From Acidobacteriota bacterium (GTDB lineage: Bacteria > Acidobacteriota > Vicinamibacteria > Vicinamibacterales > CAVVIG01), in NCBI GenBank assembly GCA_003222535.1, contig QHWJ01000328.1:1-62217 (forward strand): 62,217 nucleotides of DNA, given 5' to 3'. The notes beneath the pieces were generated by a model, which saw only the letters and a program-made list of their open reading frames with translations, had not been told where the DNA came from and ran no database searches. This document shows positions 17,726 to 25,629 of the stretch, in pieces. The number at the start of each line of letters is the position of its first letter. Position 1 is the stretch's first letter. The translations under genes were made by a program, and so were the position numbers.

Positions 17726-18940
17726 CTACCTATGGAACCCGAAGACCGCGTCGCCGGGATCCATCTCCTCGAAGTGCTGCCGCAGCAGGACCCGGCTGGC
17801 GAGATACGCGCCGGTGACGCTCGGGCTGCAGTCGCCAAAAACGAACAGGTGATGCGGATAGTTGCGGTGCGGCCCGATGCACGGCAGGCCGTTCGCGCTA
17901 CGCACGTAATCGGCGCTCCAGCCGTACGCTGGCTGCAGACCGGAGATGTCCGGATACAGAGTCGAGAGCTCGTACATCAACTGACCGGTCCGTTGAACGA
18001 TCACTTTATCGCGCAGGCGCAGCTGCGGCGCTTCTCGGTCGGCCCCGCTCACGAGCAGGCGATCGTCGCCGAGCCAGCGGGCCAGATGGCGCGGTTCGGC
18101 GTAGTCCCGAACGACGGTCGCGCGCCGCCCGAGGCACTGGCGGATCTTCGCCGGCACCGGCTCGGTCAGCGTGAGATACGTGCTCCGGAACCAGAAGTGG
18201 CGTACGAGCGACTTGAACAGCGGCGTCGGCATCCCGGTCGCGATGACGACACGATCGGCGCGGATGCTGCCGCCCGCGGTGAAGACTTGGACCGCCTTGC
18301 GTGTGAAGGTGATCTTCCTCGCGGGCGAGCGCTCGAACAGCACCGCGCCGCGAGCAGCGGCGGCCGCCGCGAGGCCCAGGCACGCTCGGTACGGATCGAT
18401 GGTCGATCCGTTTCCGCGAAGAGCCGCGGAGCCGTCGAGGGCGACCTCGCCCCTGATCGCGCGCGCGTTGAGGAGGGGCGCGTCGACGCCGGAGGCCCGG
18501 CGCGCCTTGTGCTCGCGCTCGAGGCGCATCGCCTGCTCGCGCGTGACGGCGACGTCCATGGCGGGCCGCGCCTCGAGATGGCATTTCACGTCGAGCCGAC
18601 GGAGGAGCGCGGCGAAGTCGAGCGCCGCACGCCGGAAGGCCCGCCAAACACCGCGGGCGCCGCCGAGGCCGATCGTTTTCTCGAGGTCCACGAAGGCGAC
18701 GCCTGGATCGTCGGCCATCCAGCCCGACGCCGACCCGCTGTTGCCGCGCCCAAGCTGCTCCGCCTCAAGCAGCACCACCTTAACGCCCGCGGCCGCGAAG
18801 GCATAGCCGGTCGCGCAGCCGGCCAGCCCGCCGCCCACGATCACGACGCCGGTCTTCATCGCGCCGCGCTGACGTGGAAACGCCGGGACACGCGACTTCG
18901 GGAACTGATCGATCCAGGGCGAGCGACCGTACTTAGTCAT
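17726..18940 (-). CDS. FAD-dependent oxidoreductase (DAO family)
   Basis: 404 residues. FAD-binding motif near residues 32-50 (VVIVGGGLAGCATGYAFA), EAEQLGRGNSGSASG near 60 and an internal second half with RADRVVIATGMPTP. The N-terminal RSPWIDQFPKSRVPAFPRQR before the Rossmann fold is a pattern I recall for a subgroup of these oxidases, so the start at 18940 is kept. The C-terminal PHHLFVFGDCSPSVTGAYLAS is the usual FAD-contacting end. DAO-family enzymes oxidise amino acids or other amines (D-amino acids, glycine, sarcosine, glycerol-3-phosphate), giving an imine and transferring electrons to O2 or quinone. The substrate is not evident. It may share a transcript with the TonB receptor. Confidence 0.9.
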   Translation of the reverse strand: MTKYGRSPWIDQFPKSRVPAFPRQRGAMKTGVVIVGGGLAGCATGYAFAAAGVKVVLLEAEQLGRGNSGSASGWMADDPGVAFVDLEKTIGLGGARGVWRAFRRAALDFAALLRRLDVKCHLEARPAMDVAVTREQAMRLEREHKARRASGVDAPLLNARAIRGEVALDGSAALRGNGSTIDPYRACLGLAAAAAARGAVLFERSPARKITFTRKAVQVFTAGGSIRADRVVIATGMPTPLFKSLVRHFWFRSTYLTLTEPVPAKIRQCLGRRATVVRDYAEPRHLARWLGDDRLLVSGADREAPQLRLRDKVIVQRTGQLMYELSTLYPDISGLQPAYGWSADYVRSANGLPCIGPHRNYPHHLFVFGDCSPSVTGAYLASRVLLRQHFEEMDPGDAVFGFHR

Positions 18941-18957
18941 CAGTCATTAGAAACGTG

Positions 18958-19042
18958 CAGGGCGACGCTTTTAGGGTCGCCATCGGGCGAGGCTGAAAGC
19001 CTCGCCCTACGGTCTTGAAACCGGCTGCCCTCCGGTCTTGAA
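18958..19042. repeat. Palindromic REP-like hairpins
   Basis: Several hairpins with 2-3 nt loops lie between the FAD oxidoreductase start and the M55 gene. The best is CGAGGCTGAAAGCCTCG (7-bp stem). It is preceded by GGCGACGC/GGGTCGCC and followed by two GGTCTTGAAA(C/G)CGGCTG copies. They belong to the same class as those at 38.4, 46.2 and 50.8 kb (stem, TGA or TAA loop, complementary stem, then CCCTACG). Confidence 0.75.
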
Positions 19043-19054
19043 AGCGGCTGTGCG

Positions 19055-19942
19055 TCACGGCAGCTCGAGGCTGGTCAGCACCTGCAGCAGCTTTGTGATC
19101 TCGGTCATGTCCTTGAAGGAGCCCTTGACGTTGTGCGCGTCCGATCGTGAGAGCCCGGGCACGAACGCGGCGCGCTCGGCGTCGATTGTCAGCTTGAAGC
19201 CGACCTCGAGCTCGATCGGCGTCCTGATGCGATACGGCTGGAGCGATCCCAGCTTGCCCATCGCGCGCGAGAGTCCCTCGCGAATCAGCGCTTGACCGCG
19301 TGCCGGGGTCAGCGTCATCGCGGCGTGATAGCCGTACGGCTCCTTCACGATCGCGCCTTCGGCCGCGGGCGCGATCCGCTGCACCTGCGTGACGGCCAGG
19401 CGGTCCCCCGAGACAAAGGCGACCGGCACGCCGAACTGGCCGGCAAGCGCCGCGCTGTAGATACCTTCCGACACTTCCATGCCGTTCAGTTTCACGCCGA
19501 GCAGCCGCGCGCTCGAAATCGTGTGGCCACGAACCGCATTCGCGCTCCACTCGCTCGCGTGGTAACCGATGAAGACCGCGGCGGCGAACGACTCGTCGAT
19601 GCCCTGCATCATCTCGAGCGGCCGCGGAAACCCCCGCACGATCCGCACGTCGTCTGGCAGCCTGTCTATCAGGACGCTCTGTCCGTTGCCGTGTGAGTCA
19701 CAGACGACGATCTCGGCCGCGCCGGCGGCACGGATGCCGGCGATCGCGGCATTCACCTCTGCGGTCATCCACTCGCGGGCGCGCCCGTACTCGAACCCTT
19801 CGGGTCCCGGCTGCGCCGGCTGGACGACGCCCGTGATGCCTTCCATGTCGGCGGAAATGAAGACCTTGCGCGGCCGCGGTTGGGCCTGGACGTGGAGGAC
19901 CGAGAGCGAAAAAAAGACAACAACGGAGAGCCGCGCGATCAT
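19055..19942 (-). CDS. M55-family D-aminopeptidase (DppA-like), exported
   Basis: 295 residues. Signal peptide (residues 1-20, LSVVVFFSLSVLHVQA), then KVFISADMEGITGVV, the M55 metal site (Asp-x-Glu), VVCDSHGNGQSV, FIGYHAS (metal-binding His) and a C-terminal region typical of the family. DppA removes N-terminal D-amino acids from peptides such as D-Ala-D-Ala using two Zn ions in a decameric ring. Here the enzyme is exported, unlike cytoplasmic DppA, fitting peptidoglycan-peptide scavenging. Length is normal (about 270 plus signal). No operon partner: a REP gap lies downstream and a 9-bp repeat upstream. Confidence 0.92.
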   Translation of the reverse strand: MIARLSVVVFFSLSVLHVQAQPRPRKVFISADMEGITGVVQPAQPGPEGFEYGRAREWMTAEVNAAIAGIRAAGAAEIVVCDSHGNGQSVLIDRLPDDVRIVRGFPRPLEMMQGIDESFAAAVFIGYHASEWSANAVRGHTISSARLLGVKLNGMEVSEGIYSAALAGQFGVPVAFVSGDRLAVTQVQRIAPAAEGAIVKEPYGYHAAMTLTPARGQALIREGLSRAMGKLGSLQPYRIRTPIELEVGFKLTIDAERAAFVPGLSRSDAHNVKGSFKDMTEITKLLQVLTSLELP

Positions 19943-19989
19943 GGCAGGCGCATTCTACCCGAGCGCTCCTGCCGTCCCCCTTCCTCCCG

Positions 19990-20150
19990 CACCCGACCTA
20001 CCTGACCTGCTCGACCTACCCGACCTACCCGACCTATCTCGACCTACCCGACCTATCTCGACCTACCCGACCTATCTCGACGTACCCCGACCTATCTCGA
20101 CCTGCCCGACGTACCCGACCTACCCCGACCTACCCGACCTACCTGCCCGT
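19990..20150. repeat. 9-bp unit minisatellite overlapping the 3' end of ada
   Basis: About seventeen degenerate copies of CCCGACCTA (with 10-base variants TCTCGACCTA). Unlike the copy at 14.7 kb, the orientation is uniform. The last codons and the stop (20120-20122) of the Ada gene lie inside the tract, so the repeat sets the protein's C-terminus. Confidence 0.9.
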
Positions 20151-21235
20151 ACGCGCCCTTCCTGCGTGAGAAGCGCCTTCTTCCGCACGGCACCCCAGCG
20201 GTACCCGCCCTGGCCGCCTGCGGCCGGCACGACGCGATGACACGGAATCGCCAGCGCGACCGGGTTGGTCGCGCACGCGCGCGCGACCGCGCGAGAAGCG
20301 CGCGGGCGGCCGATGGACGCCGCCACCGCGCTATACGTCCGCGTTTCGCCGTACGGGATGGCGGCCAGCGCCTGCCACACCTGCCATTGGAATGCCGTCG
20401 CCTGAACGTCCAGCGGCAGATCGAGGCGTGGCGCTCGACCCGCCAGGTGCGCGACGATCGCGTTCGCCCACTGCGCCAGCCGACCGGCGTCCGGCGCGAT
20501 GGTCGCCGCCGGGTATTCGCGGGAAAGCCCGCGCGTCAGCCCGGCGTCCGACGATCCCATCGCGACCGCGCACACGCCGCGCGACGTCGCCGCGACGAGC
20601 AAGCGTCCGAGCGCGCCGTTCGGCGAGTCGACGATCGTGTACTGGATGTGCATGCCCGTGCCACCGCGCTTGTAGATCGACGGCGCCATCCCGAGCTTGG
20701 GCGCCGCTCGTTCATAGAACCGGCTGCTCGAACCGTATCCGGCATCGAACATCGCGCCGGTGACCTCATCTGCGTGCCGCAACGATCGCTTCACTCTCCC
20801 CAGCCGGCACGCTTCGGCATATTCCCGCGGCGAGACGCCGACGAGCCGCTTGAAATTCCGCTGCAGGTGGTACGGGCTGCCGCCGAGCCGCGCGGCAAGT
20901 GTCGCGAGCGCCGGATGCCCGTCGACGTTCGAGAGGTACACGCACGCGCGCCGGATTTTCTCGACCCACGGATCCGCGACCGGCACGGTCGCATCCGGAT
21001 TGCAGCGCAGGCACGCGCGGAAGCCCGCCGTGCGCGCGGCCGTGGACGTCTCGAAAAACGCGACGCGATCGCGCCGGGGGCGGCGGCTCGGGCACGACGG
21101 GCGGCAGTAGATGCCGGTCGACCGCACGGCGTAGACGAACAGTCCGTCAGCCTCGCGGTCGTGGTCGACAACCGCGTTCCATCGCGCGGCGTCGTTGAGC
21201 TTTTCGGTTGGTTGAACGGCGGCCATGGTGTGCAT
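20120..21235 (-). CDS. ada: Bifunctional DNA alkylation repair protein Ada (methyltransferase and AraC-type regulator)
   Basis: 371 residues. N-terminal Ada domain: STGIYCRPSCPSR near 42 and FRACLRCNP near 75 contain the zinc-site cysteines, one of which accepts methyl from phosphotriesters. An AraC-type helix-turn-helix follows (LAARLGGSPYHLQRNFKRL near 115). The C-terminal O6-alkylguanine methyltransferase domain has IPYGETRTYSAVAASIG and IPCHRVVPA with the acceptor cysteine near 338. Methylated Ada activates its own regulon. The final residues (RVRAGRSGRSG) come from the 9-bp repeat, not from the family. The alternative start at 21226 (MAAVQ) is equally possible; neither has a clear ribosome site. 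All catalytic cysteines are present. Confidence 0.95.
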   Translation of the reverse strand: MHTMAAVQPTEKLNDAARWNAVVDHDREADGLFVYAVRSTGIYCRPSCPSRRPRRDRVAFFETSTAARTAGFRACLRCNPDATVPVADPWVEKIRRACVYLSNVDGHPALATLAARLGGSPYHLQRNFKRLVGVSPREYAEACRLGRVKRSLRHADEVTGAMFDAGYGSSSRFYERAAPKLGMAPSIYKRGGTGMHIQYTIVDSPNGALGRLLVAATSRGVCAVAMGSSDAGLTRGLSREYPAATIAPDAGRLAQWANAIVAHLAGRAPRLDLPLDVQATAFQWQVWQALAAIPYGETRTYSAVAASIGRPRASRAVARACATNPVALAIPCHRVVPAAGGQGGYRWGAVRKKALLTQEGRVRAGRSGRSG

Positions 21236-21299
21236 GCGGCGAGTATGGCGCGCGGCGCCGGTTCCGAACTATCCGTGGCTTGCGGTCGAATTGTACGAA

Positions 21300-21402
21300 A
21301 TGTGAGGCGACCGTGGGGTCGCCCGACGTAGCGCGAAGGCTTTTTATAGCCGCGCGCGCGCGAACCCACGCCGGAACGCGAAGGCTTTAGCCGAGCGTGC
21401 TA
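21300..21402. repeat. REP-like element upstream of the ketopantoate reductase gene
   Basis: CGTAGC at about 21327 pairs with GCTACG near 21398, enclosing GCGAAGGCTTTTTATAGCC and GCGAAGGCTTTAGCC hairpins. Bases 21377-21396 (CGCGAAGGCTTTAGCCGAGC) are repeated inverted at 22328-22347, just beyond the gene. Confidence 0.75.
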
Positions 21403-21416
21403 CGCTTCCGCCCCTC

Positions 21417-22337
21417 ATGCGCATAGCGATCGTCGGGAGTGGGGGCGTCGGCGGCTATTTCGGCGGACGCCTCGGCGCCACGGGCGTTGACGTCACGTTC
21501 CTCGCGCGCGGTGCGCACCTCGAGGCGCTGCACACGCGAGGTCTCCGTATCGAGAGCCCGAAGGGCAACCTCCACCTCCCGCGCGTCAATGCGTCCGACG
21601 ATCCCGTCGCGATCGGTCCCGCCGACATCGTGTTCTTTGCCGTCAAGCTGTACGACACGGAAGGCGCGCTCGCGCTGCTGCCGCCGCTGCTCGGCCCCGA
21701 CACCGTCGTCATCCCCCTTCAGAACGGCGTTGACAGCGTCGCGATGCTGACGCGGGCCGTCGGCCAGGCGCACACCGCTGGCGGGACGTGTTACGTGTCG
21801 GCCGTCATCTCCGAGCCGGGCGTCATCCGGCACACGGCCATGGACCACCTGATTTTCGGCGAGCTCGATGGCACACGCTCGTCCCGGCTCGAGTGGCTGC
21901 TCGAAGCGTGCCGGCCCGCGGGGTTTCAGGCGACACTCAGCACCGACATCACCGTCGACATCTGGAGCAAGTTCATACGGCTCTCGGCATTCAGCGGCAT
22001 GACGGCGGTCACACGCAGCCCGATCGGCGTGATCCGCGAAGACCCCGAGCTGTTCGCGATGCTGAAGGTCGCCGCCAGAGAGACGATGACTGTCGCGCAG
22101 GCGAGAGGCGTCGCCGTGCCTCGGAGCAGCCTGGACGACGTCGCGGCGGCGTTTAGCGTCGTGCCGCCGGAGGCGAAGTCGTCGATGCTCGAAGATCTCG
22201 AGCGCGGCCGCCGCCTCGAGCTCGCATGGCTCAGCGGCGCGGTCGTCCGGATCGGGCGCGAGGTCGGCATCGACACGCCGACCCACCGGTTCATCAACGC
22301 CGTCCTGAAACCGTACGCGAACGGATCGCTCGGCTAA
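21417..22337 (+). CDS. panE: 2-dehydropantoate 2-reductase-like (ketopantoate reductase)
   Basis: 306 residues. N-terminal NADPH-binding fold IAIVGSGGVGGYFGGRLG (residues 3-20). VIPLQNGVDS near 99 is the family motif, followed by a C-terminal helical domain with LEDLERGRRLELAWLSG near 262, the substrate region found in PanE. The enzyme reduces ketopantoate to pantoate in coenzyme A synthesis; related paralogues act on other 2-oxoacids, so the symbol is tentative. The TAA stop (22335-22337) lies inside a palindromic repeat, and the gene is framed by 20-base inverted copies of that repeat. No pan neighbours are present. It converges with the amidase gene, ten bases away. Confidence 0.85.
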   Translation: MRIAIVGSGGVGGYFGGRLGATGVDVTFLARGAHLEALHTRGLRIESPKGNLHLPRVNASDDPVAIGPADIVFFAVKLYDTEGALALLPPLLGPDTVVIPLQNGVDSVAMLTRAVGQAHTAGGTCYVSAVISEPGVIRHTAMDHLIFGELDGTRSSRLEWLLEACRPAGFQATLSTDITVDIWSKFIRLSAFSGMTAVTRSPIGVIREDPELFAMLKVAARETMTVAQARGVAVPRSSLDDVAAAFSVVPPEAKSSMLEDLERGRRLELAWLSGAVVRIGREVGIDTPTHRFINAVLKPYANGSLG

Positions 22338-22352
22338 AGCCTTCGCGCTATT
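22328..22352. repeat. REP palindrome containing the stop codons of two convergent genes
   Basis: GCTCGGCTAAAGCCTTCGCG at 22328-22347 inversely repeats 21377-21396. The panE TAA is at 22335-22337 and the amidase stop (CTA on the plus strand) is at 22348-22350. The two genes are separated only by this element. Confidence 0.85.
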
Positions 22353-24246
22353 TCTCGAACGACACCTGGACGTCGGCCGCGCTGCCGCGGCCGTTGCGCA
22401 GATAGAAGCGAGCGAGCAGGCCGCCCTCGGCGAGGTCCCGGCGATCCGCGGCCGCGAGCGTCACGGTGCCTGCGGGCGCGCGATCGGCACCGAACAGTTG
22501 ATGCCGCGCGGCGCCCGGCTTGGCCGCACTCCCCGCGTGAATCCACACGGCGGACAACTTGTCGACGGCTGCGGCGTCACCGCTCAGCGAGTACTGCAGC
22601 CGCGAGATAGTCGCGTCGTAGCTCAGCGCCAGCACCAACCCCTGGAACCGCACGTCCGTCGTTCGTGGGGCAGGCCGTTTGCCGTTGACAAGACCGGGCG
22701 TGCTGAACGGCTCGTGCCGAAGATTCAACGTCTGTCCGATCGCATACCCAAGCGACAACAGGTCCTGCTCCGCGAACGCGCCGCCAAGCAGATCCATGCC
22801 GACCGGGACGCCATCGTCGCTGAAGCCGGCGGGCACGGCCAGCGCCGGGAGGCCGGAATGCGCGCTGAGCTGGCACGTGGAACCGCCCTGCCCGTCGCCG
22901 ATGCGCGCAGGCTTTCGCCGAAGCGTCGGATAGAGGAGCGCGACGAGTCGGTGTTCGCTCAACACCGCTTCGACTGCCTGCCGGAGTGCGACGCGTTTGA
23001 TGCGCGCGCGCCGTGAAGCCTCGTTGTTCCGCTGATCGACTGCGTTGCGCGCCCGGAAGGTCGATTCGAGCGCGCTGTGGTACAGCCCGCGGTCGAGGAT
23101 GTCGCCGAGCGACGTCACCGGCGGATTCTCGGCTTTCGCCAGATACTCCATCAGGTCGAATTTGAAGTCCGCGTTGATCATCGAGCCGTCACGAAGCAGA
23201 TCGTCGAGCCCCGGAATCACCACGTCGATGAGCTCTGCGCCCGCTTTTTTCAGGCCGTCGATCGCTTTCTGCACGATCGCGGTCACTTCCTGGTCCTCGG
23301 GCGCGGTACCAAACAGGCTCCTGACCACGCCGATCCGCGCGCCCGGAAGGGCGTCCGCGCTCAGCGCCGCTCGATATGACGATGGAATCCGGCCGGCGCT
23401 CACCTCCGTCGATGGGTCGGCGGGATCCGTGCCGACGGTCGCATCGAGCATGATGGCGAGGTCGGCAATCGAGCGCGCAATCGGCCCGCCGATGTCCTGC
23501 GTCGTCGAGAGCGGCACGATGCCGGTGCGGCTGGACAGCCCCTGCGTGCCCCGCAAGCCGACGAGGTTGTTGTGCGACGCCGGATTCCGAATCGACCCGC
23601 ATGTGTCGCTGCCCATGCCGGCGACCGCGAAATTCGAGGCGACGGCGGCGCCGGTGCCGCCGCTCGATCCGCCGGGGTTGCGATCGAGATCGTACGGGTT
23701 CTTCGTCTGTCCGAAACGCGAGCCGATCGTGAAGATTCCCGCGGCGAGCTCGTGCATGTTCGTCTTGCCGAGGATGACGGCGCCGGCCGCCTTCAGACGC
23801 TGGACCATGAAGGCGTCGCGCGCAGGATGAAAGGACGCCAGCGCGATCGATCCCGCCGAAGTCGGCATCTCCACCGTCTCGTAGTTGTCCTTCACGAGCA
23901 CGGGAATGCCGTGCAGCGGCCCACGGGAGCCGCGGCTCGCCCGCTCGGCATCGAGCGCATCGGCTGCCTCACGCGCGCGCGGATTCACCGCGACGATCGC
24001 GTTCAGCGCCGGCCCCTGTTTGTCATATGCCTCGATGCGCGCCAGATAGAAGTCGACCAGCGTCCGTGACGTGATCGCGCCCGCCTGCATCGCGCGCTGG
24101 AGATCCTCGATGGACCTCTCCATCACGTCGAACGCGGGCAGCGCGCGGGCCGCAGTCGGCCGGCCCGCCTGAGCGCGAACCGCCTGCGCGGCTGCGCATG
24201 TGCAGGCGAGAGCTGTAGCGACGACGATACGCGGCCATAGTTTCAT
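22348..24246 (-). CDS. Exported amidase (amidase signature family) with extra C-terminal domain
   Basis: 632 residues. Signal peptide (ATALACTCAAAQAVRAQA). The amidase catalytic triad is visible: Lys119 (VLVKDNYE), cis-Ser194/195 (NPGGSSGGTGAAVA) and nucleophile Ser218 (SDTCGSIRNPA). These hydrolases cleave C-N amide bonds; the GatA-like core is about 470 residues. After the core, residues about 520-632 form an additional beta-rich segment (LQYSLSGDAAAVDKLSAVWIH ... LLARFYLRN) that looks like a degenerate CHRD-type domain, which is unusual. The substrate is unknown; export suggests environmental amides or peptides. It is a paralogue of the amidase at 43925-45736. Confidence 0.92.
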   Translation of the reverse strand: MKLWPRIVVATALACTCAAAQAVRAQAGRPTAARALPAFDVMERSIEDLQRAMQAGAITSRTLVDFYLARIEAYDKQGPALNAIVAVNPRAREAADALDAERASRGSRGPLHGIPVLVKDNYETVEMPTSAGSIALASFHPARDAFMVQRLKAAGAVILGKTNMHELAAGIFTIGSRFGQTKNPYDLDRNPGGSSGGTGAAVASNFAVAGMGSDTCGSIRNPASHNNLVGLRGTQGLSSRTGIVPLSTTQDIGGPIARSIADLAIMLDATVGTDPADPSTEVSAGRIPSSYRAALSADALPGARIGVVRSLFGTAPEDQEVTAIVQKAIDGLKKAGAELIDVVIPGLDDLLRDGSMINADFKFDLMEYLAKAENPPVTSLGDILDRGLYHSALESTFRARNAVDQRNNEASRRARIKRVALRQAVEAVLSEHRLVALLYPTLRRKPARIGDGQGGSTCQLSAHSGLPALAVPAGFSDDGVPVGMDLLGGAFAEQDLLSLGYAIGQTLNLRHEPFSTPGLVNGKRPAPRTTDVRFQGLVLALSYDATISRLQYSLSGDAAAVDKLSAVWIHAGSAAKPGAARHQLFGADRAPAGTVTLAAADRRDLAEGGLLARFYLRNGRGSAADVQVSFEK

Positions 24247-24340
24247 CGCGGTCTTCGTGACTTCGTGAATGAACCTCGCGGCGGGAACGGCGTTGCACGC
24301 AGAAAAAGGGCGGGCCGCGGTACCGGCCCGCCCGGCAGGT

Positions 24341-25585
24341 CTACCGCTGCGCCGCCGTCGTCGGCGTCGTGTTCAGCGACGCCACGAGCTTGGCAATCAC
24401 CTCGTTCAGGTTCTTGTCGCCGCGAATCCAGCGCACCACCGCGACGATGTCGTTGTCCCAGTCGATGTAGATGATGTTCGAGCCGTTCCCCACGAACCGC
24501 ACGGCCGTCGCGGGCGCCGCCGGCAGCGGCTTGCGGCCCGTGTTCAGATACCAGTTCGCGTAGCCGTAGGTGGTGTTGTCGGTCCCCGGCGTGCGCGCCA
24601 TCTGAATCCATTTCTCGGAGACGATCGAGCGGTCCTTCCACTTTCCGTTGCGAAGGAACAGGTAGCCGAAGCGCGCCATGTCGTACGAGTCGATGAACAT
24701 GCCGCCGCCCCAGTGCCCGCCGCCGCTCACCGACTGGACCTTCTTGCCGTCCACCTCGACCCACGAGTTGTCGTAGCCGTACCAGCGCCACGTCGAAGAA
24801 GCGCCGATCGGATCCATCACTTCCTCGCGCAGGACGTCTGGCAAAGACTTGCGCCACACCTGCAACGCCGCGAGCGCCATGACGTTCACACGCACGTCGT
24901 TGTATTTGAAGTGCTCGCCCGGAGTAAACAGCTTGCGGTTCGGCCAGTCCTCGGTCTTTTCGCCCACGGGACGATCGGCCCAGTCCGGCTTGCCCCACAG
25001 CGTGCCCTGCCAGTCGCTCGTCTGCCGCAGCAGGTGATCCCATTTGATCTTCTGGTTGTGTGGCGCGTCGAACAGATCGACGTGCGGCGGCATGTAGTCG
25101 CGCACGTAGTCGTTTACGTCGCGAATCAGGCCCCGCTGCCACGCCAGCCCGACCACCGTCGTCAGAAACGTCTTCGTGACGCTGTTGGTGATGTCGGCGC
25201 GCTTCGGATCGCCCCACTCGGCGACGATGTAACCGTGGCGCGTGACGAGTCCGCTCGCAGCACCGCGATCCTTGATCGGTCCGACGATCGTGTTGTACGG
25301 CTCCTTGCCGAAGCTGTTGTGAAGAAACAGCGCCATGTCCCTGGGACCGGGCGTCTCGGCCGCGATCGCCAGCTGCACGGCCTCGTTCACGAGCGCCGGG
25401 TTCATGCCGACCTCTTCGGGCTTCTTGTGCTGCCAGTCGAGGCGTTCGGGGAAGTAGACCGCCTGCGCCGGCGCCTTCGCGGCGACGGCCCGCTGCGGGA
25501 AAGTCGGCGAGACCCGAGGGAGCTGCGCGAGAGCGGGCGCGATGACACAGGCGGCGAGGACGATTGGGAGCGCGCGTCGCAGCAT
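24341..25585 (-). CDS. Exported serine hydrolase, beta-lactamase/penicillin-binding-protein-like
   Basis: 414 residues from ATG 25585, preceded by AAGGAGAA (25592-25599) as ribosome site; the longer frame from 25678 is rejected. Signal peptide IVLAACVIAPALAQ. The SxxK motif is Ser135-Lys138 (TNSVTKTF) and the YxN motif is in HFKYNDV near 225. GGHWGGGMFIDSYDMARFG near 300 fits the class C/esterase-type family, and the third catalytic motif is the HxG/KTG-equivalent near the C-terminus (RFVGNGSNIIYID). Such proteins act as D-aminopeptidases, esterases or carboxypeptidases and are often mislabelled as beta-lactamases. It is divergent from the SUMF1 fusion gene with only 44 bases between the starts. 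Confidence 0.92.
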   Translation of the reverse strand: MLRRALPIVLAACVIAPALAQLPRVSPTFPQRAVAAKAPAQAVYFPERLDWQHKKPEEVGMNPALVNEAVQLAIAAETPGPRDMALFLHNSFGKEPYNTIVGPIKDRGAASGLVTRHGYIVAEWGDPKRADITNSVTKTFLTTVVGLAWQRGLIRDVNDYVRDYMPPHVDLFDAPHNQKIKWDHLLRQTSDWQGTLWGKPDWADRPVGEKTEDWPNRKLFTPGEHFKYNDVRVNVMALAALQVWRKSLPDVLREEVMDPIGASSTWRWYGYDNSWVEVDGKKVQSVSGGGHWGGGMFIDSYDMARFGYLFLRNGKWKDRSIVSEKWIQMARTPGTDNTTYGYANWYLNTGRKPLPAAPATAVRFVGNGSNIIYIDWDNDIVAVVRWIRGDKNLNEVIAKLVASLNTTPTTAAQR

Positions 25586-25604
25586 AGGTTTTCTCCTTGC
25601 GAAG

Positions 25605-25620
25605 CTGCAGTATAGTGCAG
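25605..25620. promoter_or_regulatory. Palindromic -10-like site between divergent starts
   Basis: CTGCAGTATAGTGCAG is an inverted repeat (CTGCA/TGCAG) centred on TATAG. Bases 25611-25616 (TATAGT) differ from the -10 consensus by one base and lie 14 bases before the ATG at 25630. No convincing -35 is seen. It could serve as promoter plus operator for the 25630 gene. Confidence 0.4.
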
Positions 25621-25629
25621 GCCCACACC

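Noticed and set aside
21300-22352. Insertion sequence or composite transposon around panE
   Set aside because: No transposase and no target-site duplication seen; inverted ends are members of the general REP family.
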